Positions 55,418 to 63,693 of a stretch of DNA of 64,000 nt are shown in pieces. A program made the position numbers and the translations under genes. The stretch spans positions 372,001 through 436,000 of the forward strand of contig NZ_CP013126.1 of NCBI RefSeq assembly GCF_001441165.1, written 5' to 3'. Numbering within the stretch: the first letter of the stretch is position 1; the number at the start of each line of letters is the position of its first letter. Source of the DNA: Acidipropionibacterium acidipropionici. Its GTDB lineage: Bacteria; Actinomycetota; Actinomycetes; Propionibacteriales; Propionibacteriaceae. The notes beneath the pieces were generated by a model. It worked only from the letters and a program-made list of their open reading frames with translations, was not told where the DNA came from and ran no database searches.

Positions 55418-56844
55418 ACAAGCCGATCCGTTGGGTCTCGGTCTTCGCGGCCTTCATGTTCCTCGCCCTGCTGCTCAACGTCACCTACTCCTCGGTGTTC
55501 CGGCAGGCGAGCCTCAACCAGGATCCCCGCAACCTGCGGGTGCGCGACGCCGAGTTCTCCCAGAACCGCGGCGACATCCTGGTGGGCAACACGGCGGTGG
55601 CCCACACCGTCTCCACCGACGGGCAGTACAAGTATCTGCGCACCTACCCGAAGAGCGCCCAGTACGCCCCGATCACCGGCTACTACTCGTACTACTTCGG
55701 GCGCACCGCCCTGGAGCAGAGCCAGAACGCCCAGCTCACCGGCACCTCCGACTCGCAGGTGCTGCAGCGGATCACCGGCACCCTGTCGGGCAAGAAGCCG
55801 CAGGGCGGATCGGTGGTCACCACCATCAACGCCAAGGCCCAGCAGGCGGCCTGGAAGGGCCTGCAGGGCAAGAAGGGCGGCGTCGTCGCCCTCGACTACA
55901 CCACCGGCGCGGTGCTGGCGATGGCCACCTACCCCTCCTACAACCCGAACCAGCTGGCCAGCCACAACCTCAAGGCCACCCAGCAGTCGTGGAAGTCGCT
56001 GCTGGCCGATTCGTCGCGGCCGATGTCGAACCGGGCCTCCAAGGAGATCTACCCCCCGGGCTCGACCTTCAAGCTCGTGACGGCGGCCGCGGCCCTGCAG
56101 ACCGGCCAGTACAACGCCGACACCCAGGTCTCCACCCCCAGTTCGATCACCCTGCCCCAGACCACCAACGAGCTCGGCAACGAGATCGACTGCGGCAACG
56201 GCACGGTGAGTCTCACCGAGGCCCTGGAGAACTCCTGCAACACCGCCTTCGCGAAGATCGGCATGTCGCTGGGCCAGGAGAAGCTGCGCGAGCAGGCCAA
56301 GAAGTTCGGTTTCGACTCGACCTTCGACTCCGACGTGCCGATCGTGGCGTCGAGGTTCCCCGGTGACATGAACCAGGCTCAGGTGGCGCTGAGTTCCATC
56401 GGCCAGTACGACGTGGCGGCCTCACCGCTCCAGATGGCGATGGTGAGTGCAGGTATCGCCAACAACGGCAAGCTCATGACGCCCTACCTCACCCAGTCTG
56501 TGCGGGCGTCGAACCTGCAGACCGTGTGGCGTCACCACAACACCAAGATGTCCCAGCCGATGAGCCGGGCCAATGCCCAGCAGTTGCAGAAGATGATGGT
56601 CTCGGTGGTCGAGAACGGCACCGGCTCGCCCGCGCAGATCGACGGCGTCACCGTCGGCGGCAAGACCGGTACCGCCCAGACCACCAAGGACGCGTCCCCC
56701 TACGCATGGTTCGTCGGCTACTCGGAGAATCCGCACGTCGCCGTCGCCGTCTTCATCGAGTCCTCCGACACCGAGCGCAGCGAGATCGCCGGTGGCAGTC
56801 TCGCCGGGCCGATCGCCAAGAGCGTCATCGAAGCGGTGCGATGA
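55414..56844 (+). CDS. pbpA: Class B penicillin-binding protein 2 (transpeptidase)
   Basis: 476 residues. Membrane anchor RWVSVFAAFMFLALLLNVTYSS, a pedestal domain, then the transpeptidase domain. Active site motifs: S-x-x-K in PPGSTFKLVTA, S-x-N in ALENSCNTAFAKIG, and K-T-G in GGKTGTAQTT. It cross-links glycan made by RodA. ATG 55414 overlaps the rodA stop. Confidence 0.96.
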   Translation: MNKPIRWVSVFAAFMFLALLLNVTYSSVFRQASLNQDPRNLRVRDAEFSQNRGDILVGNTAVAHTVSTDGQYKYLRTYPKSAQYAPITGYYSYYFGRTALEQSQNAQLTGTSDSQVLQRITGTLSGKKPQGGSVVTTINAKAQQAAWKGLQGKKGGVVALDYTTGAVLAMATYPSYNPNQLASHNLKATQQSWKSLLADSSRPMSNRASKEIYPPGSTFKLVTAAAALQTGQYNADTQVSTPSSITLPQTTNELGNEIDCGNGTVSLTEALENSCNTAFAKIGMSLGQEKLREQAKKFGFDSTFDSDVPIVASRFPGDMNQAQVALSSIGQYDVAASPLQMAMVSAGIANNGKLMTPYLTQSVRASNLQTVWRHHNTKMSQPMSRANAQQLQKMMVSVVENGTGSPAQIDGVTVGGKTGTAQTTKDASPYAWFVGYSENPHVAVAVFIESSDTERSEIAGGSLAGPIAKSVIEAVR

Positions 56845-56910
56845 GATGACGCGCACACCACGACCCATCAGTCCTCAGACCGCACCTCTTGTTGACGAAG
56901 GAGACCCGCG

Positions 56911-58713
56911 ATGACCGAAGCCGGAAGTTGGCTGGGCGGGCGCTACGAGCTACTCAATGTGATCGGCCGGGGCGGCATGGCCGAGGTGTGGAAGGCCCGC
57001 GACCACCGTCTGGGGCGAGACGTCGCCATCAAGCGGCTGCGCGCCGACCTGGCCTCCGACGAGACCTTCCAGGCCCGCTTCCAGCGTGAGGCGCAGTCGG
57101 CGGCCGGGCTGAACCATCCCAATATCGTCTCCGTCTACGACACCGGCGAGGGCCCGGACCAGAACTCCGGCCTGTCGGTGCCCTACATCGTCATGGAGCT
57201 GGTGCAGGGCCACACCCTGCGCGACGTGCTGCGCGACGACCGCAAGATCCTGCCGGAGCGGGCCCTCGAGTTCACCCAGGGCGTGCTGGACGCGTTGAGC
57301 TACTCCCACGCCGCCGGGATCGTGCACCGCGACATCAAGCCGGCCAATGTGATGCTCACCGAGACCGGGCAGGTCAAGGTGATGGACTTCGGCATCGCCC
57401 GGGCGGTCTCCGACACCTCCGCGACGATGACCCAGACCGCCGCGGTGATCGGCACCGCCCAGTACCTGTCCCCCGAGCAGGCCCGCGGCGAGGTGGTCGA
57501 CAACCGCGCCGACATCTACGCCACCGGATGCCTGCTCTACGAGCTTCTGGTGGGGCGTCCGCCCTTCCTCGGCGACTCCCCCGTCTCGGTGGCCTACCAG
57601 CACGTGCGGGAGATCCCGGCGCCGCCGTCGTCGCTGGATCCCGAGATCACCCCGGCGATGGACGCCATCACCCTCAAGGCCCTGGCGAAGGCCCCGGCCG
57701 ACAGGTACCAGACCGCCAAGCAGATGCACGACGACATCGCCCGGGTGCTGGCCGGCCAGATGCCGCTGGCGCCGCTGGCCACCGGCGCCGCTGCCGCCGA
57801 CGAGTCGACCATGGCGACCCAGGTGATCGCCCCCGCCGCGATCTCGGGGACGGCGGTGCGGGGCACCCCCGTCTCCCCCGACTCGGCCGGGTATGCGACC
57901 GGCTACGGCACCACGACGTCGGGCCTGACGCCGGTGGCCCCCGGGGAGGGGGAGCTGGACTCGCTGGAGACCAAGGAGCCGGTCAAGAAGCGCAAGCGCT
58001 GGCCGATCGTCCTCATCGTGGTGCTCGTCGTCCTCGCCCTGGGCGTCGCCGGGGCGGGCCTCTACCAGGCCTTCGGACCCGGCTTCGGCTCCTCCTCCAC
58101 CCCGACACCCACCGTCAAGATGGTCAAGGTGCCGGCGGTCACCGGCATGAGCCAGGAGGGCGCCACCTCGACCCTGGCCAACGCCAACCTCAAGGCCAAG
58201 GTGACCACCGTCCGCAAGGACGACGCCACCGCGGGGCAGGTCATCGGACAGGACCCCGCGCGTGGCAGGTCTGTGGCCGAGGGCAGCACCATCACCATCA
58301 CCGTGAACCAGGGTCCGAAGAAGCTCACGGTCCCGACCGGGCTGGAGGGGATGTCGGAGTCCGCCGCGAAGAGCGCTCTCACCTCGGCCGGCTTCGCCTC
58401 GGGGGACATCGCCGTGAAGTATGAGGAGTCCTCCACCTCGGACGTTGGGACCGTGACCGGGGTGAGCCCCAGCGAGGGCACAGAGGTGGACGAGGGGACG
58501 TCGGTGACGCTGACCATCGCCACCGAGCCTGCTCCGCAGCCCACCGCCACCGAGCCTGCTCCGCAGCCCACCGCCGACGAGCCTGAGACCCAGACCGCTC
58601 CTACCACGACCGGTCCTCCCCCAGAACCCCCCAGCACCGATAGCAGCGCTGGCGGCGGGAGCGGGAACGGCACCGGGAACGGAGACCAGCCGACCGGCGG
58701 CTCGACTCCTTGA
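56911..58713 (+). CDS. pknB: Ser/Thr protein kinase with PASTA domains
   Basis: 600 residues. Kinase domain: RYELLNVIGRGGMAEVWKARD, invariant Lys in VAIKRL, HRDIKPANVML, DFGIARA, and the activation loop SATMTQTAAVIGTAQYLSPEQARG. A basic juxtamembrane stretch (KKRKRWP) and one membrane segment precede two PASTA domains (VPAVTGMSQEGATSTL, VPTGLEGMSESAAKSAL), then a Pro/Thr-rich tail. Mycobacterial PknB has four PASTA repeats. AAGGAGA lies 8 nt before the ATG. The usual neighbour pknA is absent. Confidence 0.96.
   Translation: MTEAGSWLGGRYELLNVIGRGGMAEVWKARDHRLGRDVAIKRLRADLASDETFQARFQREAQSAAGLNHPNIVSVYDTGEGPDQNSGLSVPYIVMELVQGHTLRDVLRDDRKILPERALEFTQGVLDALSYSHAAGIVHRDIKPANVMLTETGQVKVMDFGIARAVSDTSATMTQTAAVIGTAQYLSPEQARGEVVDNRADIYATGCLLYELLVGRPPFLGDSPVSVAYQHVREIPAPPSSLDPEITPAMDAITLKALAKAPADRYQTAKQMHDDIARVLAGQMPLAPLATGAAAADESTMATQVIAPAAISGTAVRGTPVSPDSAGYATGYGTTTSGLTPVAPGEGELDSLETKEPVKKRKRWPIVLIVVLVVLALGVAGAGLYQAFGPGFGSSSTPTPTVKMVKVPAVTGMSQEGATSTLANANLKAKVTTVRKDDATAGQVIGQDPARGRSVAEGSTITITVNQGPKKLTVPTGLEGMSESAAKSALTSAGFASGDIAVKYEESSTSDVGTVTGVSPSEGTEVDEGTSVTLTIATEPAPQPTATEPAPQPTADEPETQTAPTTTGPPPEPPSTDSSAGGGSGNGTGNGDQPTGGSTP
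58531..58584. repeat. 27-nt tandem repeat in the pknB tail
   Basis: Two perfect copies (58531-58557, 58558-58584) beginning CACCGAGCCTGCTCCGCAGC. They encode ATEPAPQPT twice in the external Pro/Thr-rich tail. Confidence 0.9.
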
Positions 58714-58741
58714 AGACCGAGCATCTCGCTTCCGTCCTGGT

Positions 58742-58769
58742 GGCCGTCGGGCAGGTGAGCCCGACGGCC
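58742..58769 (+). terminator. Terminator-like hairpin after pknB
   Basis: A perfect 11-bp stem GGCCGTCGGGC/GCCCGACGGCC with a 6-nt loop lies 28 nt after the pknB stop and before the convergent amidotransferase stop. There is no U-tract, as is common in high-GC actinobacteria. Confidence 0.65.
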
Positions 58770-58897
58770 CGCGGGACCGGCGAGGGGCCGGACCGGTTCC
58801 CGGAGAGTTGACGGCCCGCCAGGGCCGGATGGATGCCCCGATCGATGCCGGGGATCGATATCAGGTCCTCACGGCCGTGCCGGCGGGTGGCCGGGCG

Positions 58898-59545
58898 TCA
58901 GGATGCCGTCATGAGCGGCGTCATGGAGGCCGCGCGGGCGGGCGCCCCGGCGTCACCGCAGTCGGCCAGCCAGTGCGCGAGCATCTGGTGGCCGTGCTCG
59001 CTGAGCACCGACTCGGGGTGGAACTGCACCGCCTCGACGGGCAGCTGCCGGTGGCGAAGACCCATGATGACGGGCCCGGCCGGGGAGGCTGCGGTGGCGG
59101 TGACCTCCAGGCAGTCCGGGAGGGTGGCGGGGTCGGCCGCCAGGGAGTGGTAGCGCGTCACCTGCAGCGGTGAGGGCAGTCCCTCGAAGACCCCGGAGCC
59201 GTTGTGGACCACCTGCGAGACCTTCCCGTGGAGCTGCTCGGGGGCCCGGGAGACGGTTCCCCCCCATGCCACAGCCATGGCCTGCATGCCCAGGCAGACG
59301 CCGAAGATCGGGACGGTGCCGGCGAGTGCGTGCAGCACGTCGATGCAGACGCCGGCGTCCTCGGGGCGTCCGGGGCCCGGTGAGAGCAGGATGCCGTCGT
59401 AACCGTCCGCCCAGTTCTGGGAGCCGAACCGCTCGTCGTCATTGCGCCAGACCTCGACCCGGGCGCCGATCTGGCCCAGGTAGGAGACGATGTTCCACAC
59501 GAACGAGTCGTAGTTGTCGATGACGAGGATCCGGCATTGGGACAT
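58898..59545 (-). CDS. trpG: Anthranilate / aminodeoxychorismate synthase component II (glutamine amidotransferase)
   Basis: 215 residues, class I amidotransferase. Start RILVIDNYDSFVWNIVSYLGQIGARVEVWRND; LLSPGPGRPEDAG; the nucleophile Cys in PIFGVCLGMQAMAVAWGG; and the His-x-Glu pair in VEAVQFHPESVLSEHG. It supplies ammonia to a chorismate-using partner, which is not nearby, so tryptophan and folate roles cannot be separated (pabA is possible). The M. tuberculosis gene beside pknB has the same annotation. A TAGGAT box 7 nt upstream of ATG 59545 favours a leaderless start. Confidence 0.92.
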   Translation of the reverse strand: MSQCRILVIDNYDSFVWNIVSYLGQIGARVEVWRNDDERFGSQNWADGYDGILLSPGPGRPEDAGVCIDVLHALAGTVPIFGVCLGMQAMAVAWGGTVSRAPEQLHGKVSQVVHNGSGVFEGLPSPLQVTRYHSLAADPATLPDCLEVTATAASPAGPVIMGLRHRQLPVEAVQFHPESVLSEHGHQMLAHWLADCGDAGAPARAASMTPLMTAS

Positions 59546-59552
59546 GGGTCGC

Positions 59553-59558
59553 ATCCTA
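59553..59558 (-). promoter_or_regulatory. Candidate -10 element of leaderless amidotransferase transcript
   Basis: TAGGAT on the minus strand, 7 nt before ATG 59545. Confidence 0.5.
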
Positions 59559-59621
59559 GATGCTCTTCGGCATCGCCCGGGCGTCGTCTCGCTGCCCTGC
59601 CACTGTGCGTTCGCTGTGGAG

Positions 59622-59687
59622 AATTTACTCCCAACACGCCGTCCCGGCGCCCGGACGGGACGAGAAACGGCGTGTTGGGAGTAATTT
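59622..59687. repeat. Long intergenic palindrome (arm with ACTCCCAACACGCCGT)
   Basis: Arms 59622-59642 and 59667-59687 pair over 21 bp with a mismatch only in the A/T end. An inner stem GTCCCG/CGGGAC (59641-59661) extends the structure. It lies between the amidotransferase start and the DUF881 stop on the same strand. Confidence 0.92.
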
Positions 59688-59785
59688 CCCCGCCAGGAGA
59701 GAGGGTCAGCCTGCACCGGACCGACGCCTCGCGCGATCTCGTCGTTCCCCCCGCCAGCAGGGGGTCAGCGAGCGCCTGCGCGAAC

Positions 59786-59808
59786 GAAGGGGGGGTCGCC
59801 CCCCCTTC
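59786..59808. terminator. G/C-tract hairpin downstream of the DUF881 gene
   Basis: Perfect 10-bp stem GAAGGGGGGG/CCCCCCCTTC with a TCG loop, 21 nt beyond the DUF881 stop. On the minus strand it is followed by a copy of the CGCAGGCGCTCGCT element that also lies beside G-rich hairpins near dnaX. Likely ends the DUF881 transcript. Confidence 0.6.
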
Positions 59809-59828
59809 TTTCAGGAGCCCCCCTCCTC

Positions 59829-60575
59829 TCAAGAGGGCGTCGCCTTGGTGGGAACCGGCCCCTGGTACGCGGGCATGGTGACCCGGCCGGCGTCCTCCAC
59901 CTTCCAGCCGAGGCGATAGGCGGTGACGTACTCCTTGTAGATCTTCACCGATTCGCTGGTGTCCAGGGCCCGGCGGATCGCGGCGACGTCCCCGATGGCC
60001 TCGATGCGATAGGGCGGGGCGTAGGGCACCCCGTGCAGCACGACGGTGTTGCCGACGCATTTCACCCCGGTCAGCGAGGTGACCCGCTGCCCCTGGATCG
60101 TCATGGCCTCCGCCCCTGCCGACCACAGCACATTGACGACCATCTGGATGTCCTGCTGGTGGACCACGAGCATGTTCTGATCGACTCCGCCGGGGTTGAC
60201 GTCCAGCGGCGCGTCGTCGAGGGTGACGCGGACAGCGGGGCCCGCGACGGCCTCCATGCCGGCTCTGGGTGCTGCGGACTCCAGCGTCCGGGAGGAGCCC
60301 GTGCCGGTCTCGCGGGAGGCGGCGAGACGGTCGATCTCGGTGCGGAGCTTCGCGGCCTTCCTCGCCTGTTCGGCGTTGTGATCGGCCTGTCCGCGGACGA
60401 CGGTGGCGAGGTCCTTGTCCTGATCGTCGGGGCGGAGGTCGTGCCCGCCGGAGGTGGTGGCGGCCGACGTCACCATGAATCCGGCTATCACCAGGACGGC
60501 GCCGGTCGCCAGCGGGCCCTTTCCGAATCGGCGTCGAGCGTGCCGGGGAGACGGCCGGTCCTCGTCCTTGCCCAT
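59829..60575 (-). CDS. DUF881 family membrane-anchored protein
   Basis: 248 residues. A basic cytoplasmic start, one membrane segment (GPLATGAVLVIAGFMVTSAA), a coiled stretch (HNAEQARKAAKLRTEIDRLAASRE), then the DUF881 core: GMEAVAGPAVRVTLDDAPLDVN, MLVVHQQDIQMVVNVLWSAGAEAMTIQGQRVTSLTGVKCVGNTVVLHG. Homologous genes neighbour crgA in M. tuberculosis (Rv0012). A septum-related role is suggested only by context. ATG 60575 is chosen for the GGTGAGG next to it; ATG 60638 and 60608 are possible. Confidence 0.9.
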   Translation of the reverse strand: MGKDEDRPSPRHARRRFGKGPLATGAVLVIAGFMVTSAATTSGGHDLRPDDQDKDLATVVRGQADHNAEQARKAAKLRTEIDRLAASRETGTGSSRTLESAAPRAGMEAVAGPAVRVTLDDAPLDVNPGGVDQNMLVVHQQDIQMVVNVLWSAGAEAMTIQGQRVTSLTGVKCVGNTVVLHGVPYAPPYRIEAIGDVAAIRRALDTSESVKIYKEYVTAYRLGWKVEDAGRVTMPAYQGPVPTKATPS

Positions 60576-60713
60576 CCTCACCCCCGGGAGCCTCGTCGGT
60601 GCTCCCATGGCCGGGATGATCCGGTTGGGAGACGTCAACTAGGCTACCCGGGTAGGTCCGACCGGGTCATGCCCGTGCCGAGACCCCCGTCCCGCTGATC
60701 AGGAGTAGTCATC

Positions 60714-61088
60714 GTGCCCGAGTCCAAGGTTCGCAAGTCCGCCAAGAAGGCGCAGAACAAGAACCCGAAGAAGGCACCCAGTGTGAAGAAGGCGGCCGCG
60801 GAGAAGGAGGCCGAGGAGGCCAGGAAGGCCGAGGCCGAGACTCCGGAGGCCAAGGCCGCCGCCGAGAAGGAGGAGGCCGCTCTGGAGCGGAAGCGCCGCG
60901 TCTCGATGGATCGTTCCTGGGTGCCGGGGGTCTTCGTGCCCGTCGGCGTCCTCGGCGTGCTGTGGCTGGTCGTGTACTACATCGCCGGCGCGCAGATCCC
61001 GTTCATGATGGCCCTGGGCGACTGGAACATCCTCATCGGGATGGGAGCGATGGCGGCGGCCTTCGCCATCGCCACCCTTTGGAAGTAG
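60714..61088 (+). CDS. crgA: Cell division protein CrgA
   Basis: 124 residues. A long Lys/Ala/Glu-rich cytoplasmic start (likely helical), then two membrane segments (VFVPVGVLGVLWLVVYYIAG and WNILIGMGAMAAAFAIATLW) as in all CrgA proteins. CrgA stabilises the divisome and recruits FtsI. AGGAG lies 9 nt before GTG 60714. It is divergent from the DUF881 gene. Confidence 0.95.
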   Translation: MPESKVRKSAKKAQNKNPKKAPSVKKAAAEKEAEEARKAEAETPEAKAAAEKEEAALERKRRVSMDRSWVPGVFVPVGVLGVLWLVVYYIAGAQIPFMMALGDWNILIGMGAMAAAFAIATLWK

Positions 61089-61136
61089 TCCCTCCGCGCC
61101 TCGGTTCCCGCGCCCCGGATTTCGTCGCCATCGCCC

Positions 61137-61226
61137 CTGTGAGGTTGCTATGCGCCCGTTGATCTTGCGTTGGCCCTCTAGCAAGAGGGCCAACGTCGCA
61201 TGACGGGACGCAAAGCAACCTCACAG
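61137..61226. repeat. 90-nt nested palindrome between crgA and lysS
   Basis: Outer arms CTGTGAGGTTGCT (61137-61149) and its perfect inverse at 61214-61226. A middle stem CCCGT/ACGGG (61155-61159, 61203-61207). An inner 12-bp stem CGTTGGCCCTCT/AGAGGGCCAACG (61168-61179, 61184-61195) with an AGCA loop. It can fold into one long hairpin and lies between convergent genes. Confidence 0.93.
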
Positions 61227-61322
61227 CAGAGCGATCACAGACCCCACCCGCCGCGGTAGGCCCGCGATACGGACCTGACCGACATGGGGCCGCCGCTCGA
61301 GGAGGAAGGAGCGAAGCGACGT

Positions 61323-61340
61323 GGAGGGGTCGCCCCCTCC
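61323..61340 (-). terminator. Short hairpin at the lysS 3' end
   Basis: GGAGGGG/CCCCTCC stem with a 4-nt loop directly beyond the lysS stop at 61343. The same stem sequence occurs downstream-side of dnaX at about 3047-3062. Confidence 0.5.
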
Positions 61341-61342
61341 TC

Positions 61343-62890
61343 TCAGATACTCGGCTTGAGCAGCGGGAAGAGGATCGTCTCGCGGATCCCGGCGTTGGTG
61401 AAGAGCATCACCAGCCGGTCGACGCCCAGACCGAGACCGCCCATCGGAGGGCAGCCAAATTCGAGCGCCTCGAGGAAGTCCTCGTCGAGCTGCATGGCCT
61501 CCGGGTCGCCGGCCGCGGCGGCCAGGGACTGCTCGGTGAGCACTCGGCGCTGGATCACCGGGTCGACGAGCTCGGAGAACCCGGTACCCCGCTCCATCCC
61601 GCCGATGATGAGATCCCAGGCCTCGACCATTCGCGGGTCGTCGCGATGCGGGCGGGCCAGCGGCTGGGCGATGGCCGGGTAGTCGCACACGAAGGTGGGC
61701 TGCAGGAGGGTCGGCTCGACCAGTTCCCCGAAGAGCTCCATGACGATCTTGCCGGCTCCCCAGCCGTCGTCGACCGCGATCTCCTTGGCGGCGGCGATCT
61801 CCCGCAGCCTCTCCTCGGGGGTGTCGAGGGTGATCTCCTCGCCGAGGGCCTGTGACAGACCCGGGTAGACGCTGACCCACTTCCACTCGCCGTCCAGGTC
61901 GATGACCCCGGCGTCAGTGGTGATCTGGTGCATGCCCACGGCGTCGGCGGTGGTGAGGATGATCTGCTTGATCACATCGGCGATGGTGAACTGGTTCCCC
62001 CAGCTCATATAGGCCTCGAGCATGGAGAACTCGGCCGAGTGGGTGGAGTCGATGCCCTCGTTGCGGAACACCCGGCCCATCTCGTAGACCCGGTCGACTC
62101 CGCCGACCATGGCCCGCTTGAGGTAGAGCTCCAGGGCGATCCTCAGGCTCATGTCGATGCCGAAGGCGTTGAGGTGGGTGTTGAAGGGCCGTGCCGCGGC
62201 GCCCCCGTGGACGAGCTGGAGGGTCGGCGTCTCCACCTCGAGGAAGCCGTCGTCCTCAAGGGAGCTGCGGATCGCGCGAGTGATGGCGGCGCGGGTGCGC
62301 ACCATCTGACGGGACTCCTCGCGCACCACCAGGTCGGCGTAGCGGCGACGGACCCGGGCCTCCTCCGACAGGTCGGTGTGGAGGTTCGGCAGGGGACGCA
62401 GCGCCTTCGCGGCCATCCTCCACTCCGAGGCCATCACGGACAGTTCGCCCCGGCGGGAGCGGACCACCCGGCCCCTGACCCATACGAAGTCTCCCAGGTC
62501 GACGTCGGCCTTCCATCCGGCCAGCGCGTCGGCCCCGATCTCGGCCTTGGACAGCATCACCTGGAGCCGCTCCCCGTTGGAGGTTTCGGTGAAACCGTCC
62601 CGGAGGGTCGCGAAGCACAGCTTGCCGGTGTTGCGCACGAAGACGACGCGGCCGCCGATGGTGACGACGTCGTCGGTCTCCTCGCCCTCGGCCAGGGTGG
62701 GCTCTCCGTCAGCGCCGGTGTACTGGGACCGGATCTGCGAGAGGGTGTGGTCGCGCAGGAGATCGACCGGGTAGGCCTGGCCGCCACCCTCGATGATGCG
62801 CGCCCGCTTGTCCATCCGGACCTTCATCTGTTCGGACACGTCGGGGGCGGTCGACGCCTGGGGGGTCTCGGGATTCTGCTCGTCACTCAC
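61343..62890 (-). CDS. lysS: Lysyl-tRNA synthetase (class II)
   Basis: 515 residues. An N-terminal anticodon-binding OB fold (TIGGRVVFVRNTGKLCFATLRDG). The class II core: motif 1 region IRSSLEDDGFLEVETPTLQ, motif 2 VYEMGRVFRNEGIDSTHSAEFSMLE, motif 3 GLGLGVDRLVMLF. It charges tRNA-Lys. GTG 62890 is chosen because a TAGGCT -10 (62897-62902, minus strand) then sits 6 nt upstream; GTG 62896 is the longer option but would touch the -10 box. It is divergent from the next gene. Confidence 0.96.
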   Translation of the reverse strand: MSDEQNPETPQASTAPDVSEQMKVRMDKRARIIEGGGQAYPVDLLRDHTLSQIRSQYTGADGEPTLAEGEETDDVVTIGGRVVFVRNTGKLCFATLRDGFTETSNGERLQVMLSKAEIGADALAGWKADVDLGDFVWVRGRVVRSRRGELSVMASEWRMAAKALRPLPNLHTDLSEEARVRRRYADLVVREESRQMVRTRAAITRAIRSSLEDDGFLEVETPTLQLVHGGAAARPFNTHLNAFGIDMSLRIALELYLKRAMVGGVDRVYEMGRVFRNEGIDSTHSAEFSMLEAYMSWGNQFTIADVIKQIILTTADAVGMHQITTDAGVIDLDGEWKWVSVYPGLSQALGEEITLDTPEERLREIAAAKEIAVDDGWGAGKIVMELFGELVEPTLLQPTFVCDYPAIAQPLARPHRDDPRMVEAWDLIIGGMERGTGFSELVDPVIQRRVLTEQSLAAAAGDPEAMQLDEDFLEALEFGCPPMGGLGLGVDRLVMLFTNAGIRETILFPLLKPSI

Positions 62891-62896
62891 CGTCAC

Positions 62897-62919
62897 AGCC
62901 TATCCGGCCCCGATACGAT
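62897..62919. promoter_or_regulatory. Compact divergent promoter of lysS and the YbjQ-domain gene
   Basis: TAGGCT (minus strand, 62902-62897) and TACGAT (plus strand, 62914-62919) face away from each other with 11 nt between them. Each lies 6 nt from a start codon (62890 and 62926). Both transcripts would be leaderless, and the two -35 regions would overlap the opposite gene's start. Confidence 0.5.
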
Positions 62920-62925
62920 GAGCCC

Positions 62926-63609
62926 ATGAGCTCATCCCTGCCTCCCCCACAGCCGCAGCCCGGGTGGCAGCCGCCGTGGCAGGGCCAGCAACCTCCGCCC
63001 CAGCTGGGGGTTCCGCCGCAGGGCCCCCAGCCCACCCAGGGCCAGCCTCAACCGCCTCAGGGGCCGCCGCCCGGCTACCAGGTGCAGTACCCGCCCCAGG
63101 GCCCGTGGCCGAACCGGCACTCGAGCGCCGGGTATCCGCCCCAGCCGGGCCAGCGGCACCCTCAGCCGTCCCAGCCTCCGACACAGCACTCCCAGCAGTC
63201 ACAGTCCTCGCGCTCGGCACAGGGGATCTCGCCGGAGGACAGGCAGGTTCCCCCGCCGGCCCCGGTGCCGCCGGTGAGGATGCCCGAGCCGCCCCCGGTG
63301 TCGGCGTCCTTCCCCCGCCATGAGATCCCGGTACTCACCCTGGAGACCTTCCCCGGCCGCGAGATCGCCGAGGTGCTCGGCTCGGTGGAGGGCTGCGTCA
63401 CCCGCTCCCGGGAGCTGGAGCCGCGCGCCGATCTCTCGGAGATCCTCATGGTGACAAGGCAGGACGCCGTCGACGCGATGGTGATCCTGGCGCTACGGGC
63501 GGGGGCCGACGCCGTGCTGGGTCTGCGTTTCGACACCTCGGCGATCAGCGACGGGGCCTCGGAGATCTGCGCCTACGGGACGGCCGTGAAACTCGCCGAG
63601 CAGGGCTGA
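62926..63609 (+). CDS. YbjQ-type (heavy-metal-binding domain) protein with proline-rich N-terminus
   Basis: 227 residues. The first 125 are Pro/Gln-rich (PPPQPQPGWQPPWQG and on) and probably disordered. The rest is the YbjQ/UPF0145 domain: LTLETFPGREIAEVLGSVEGCVTRSRELE, DAVDAMVILALRAGADAVLGLRFDTSAISDGASEICAYGTAVKLAEQ. The usual fold forms pentamers; function is not settled. The start at ATG 62926 fits a leaderless TACGAT. Confidence 0.88.
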   Translation: MSSSLPPPQPQPGWQPPWQGQQPPPQLGVPPQGPQPTQGQPQPPQGPPPGYQVQYPPQGPWPNRHSSAGYPPQPGQRHPQPSQPPTQHSQQSQSSRSAQGISPEDRQVPPPAPVPPVRMPEPPPVSASFPRHEIPVLTLETFPGREIAEVLGSVEGCVTRSRELEPRADLSEILMVTRQDAVDAMVILALRAGADAVLGLRFDTSAISDGASEICAYGTAVKLAEQG

Positions 63610-63633
63610 CGTCGGCGCCCCGGGCGCGAGCAT

Positions 63634-63671
63634 TGTCGAGTTGATGTCCAATGAAGGGCATCAACTCGACA
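63634..63671. repeat. Palindrome between the YbjQ-domain gene and the racemase gene
   Basis: TGTCGAGTTGATG (63634-63646) and its perfect inverse (63659-63671) with a 12-nt loop. It lies 25 nt beyond the YbjQ-gene stop and 22 nt beyond the convergent racemase stop. A bidirectional terminator is plausible; no U-tract. Confidence 0.85.
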
Positions 63672-63693
63672 CAGCTCCAAGGGTCCCGACGAT

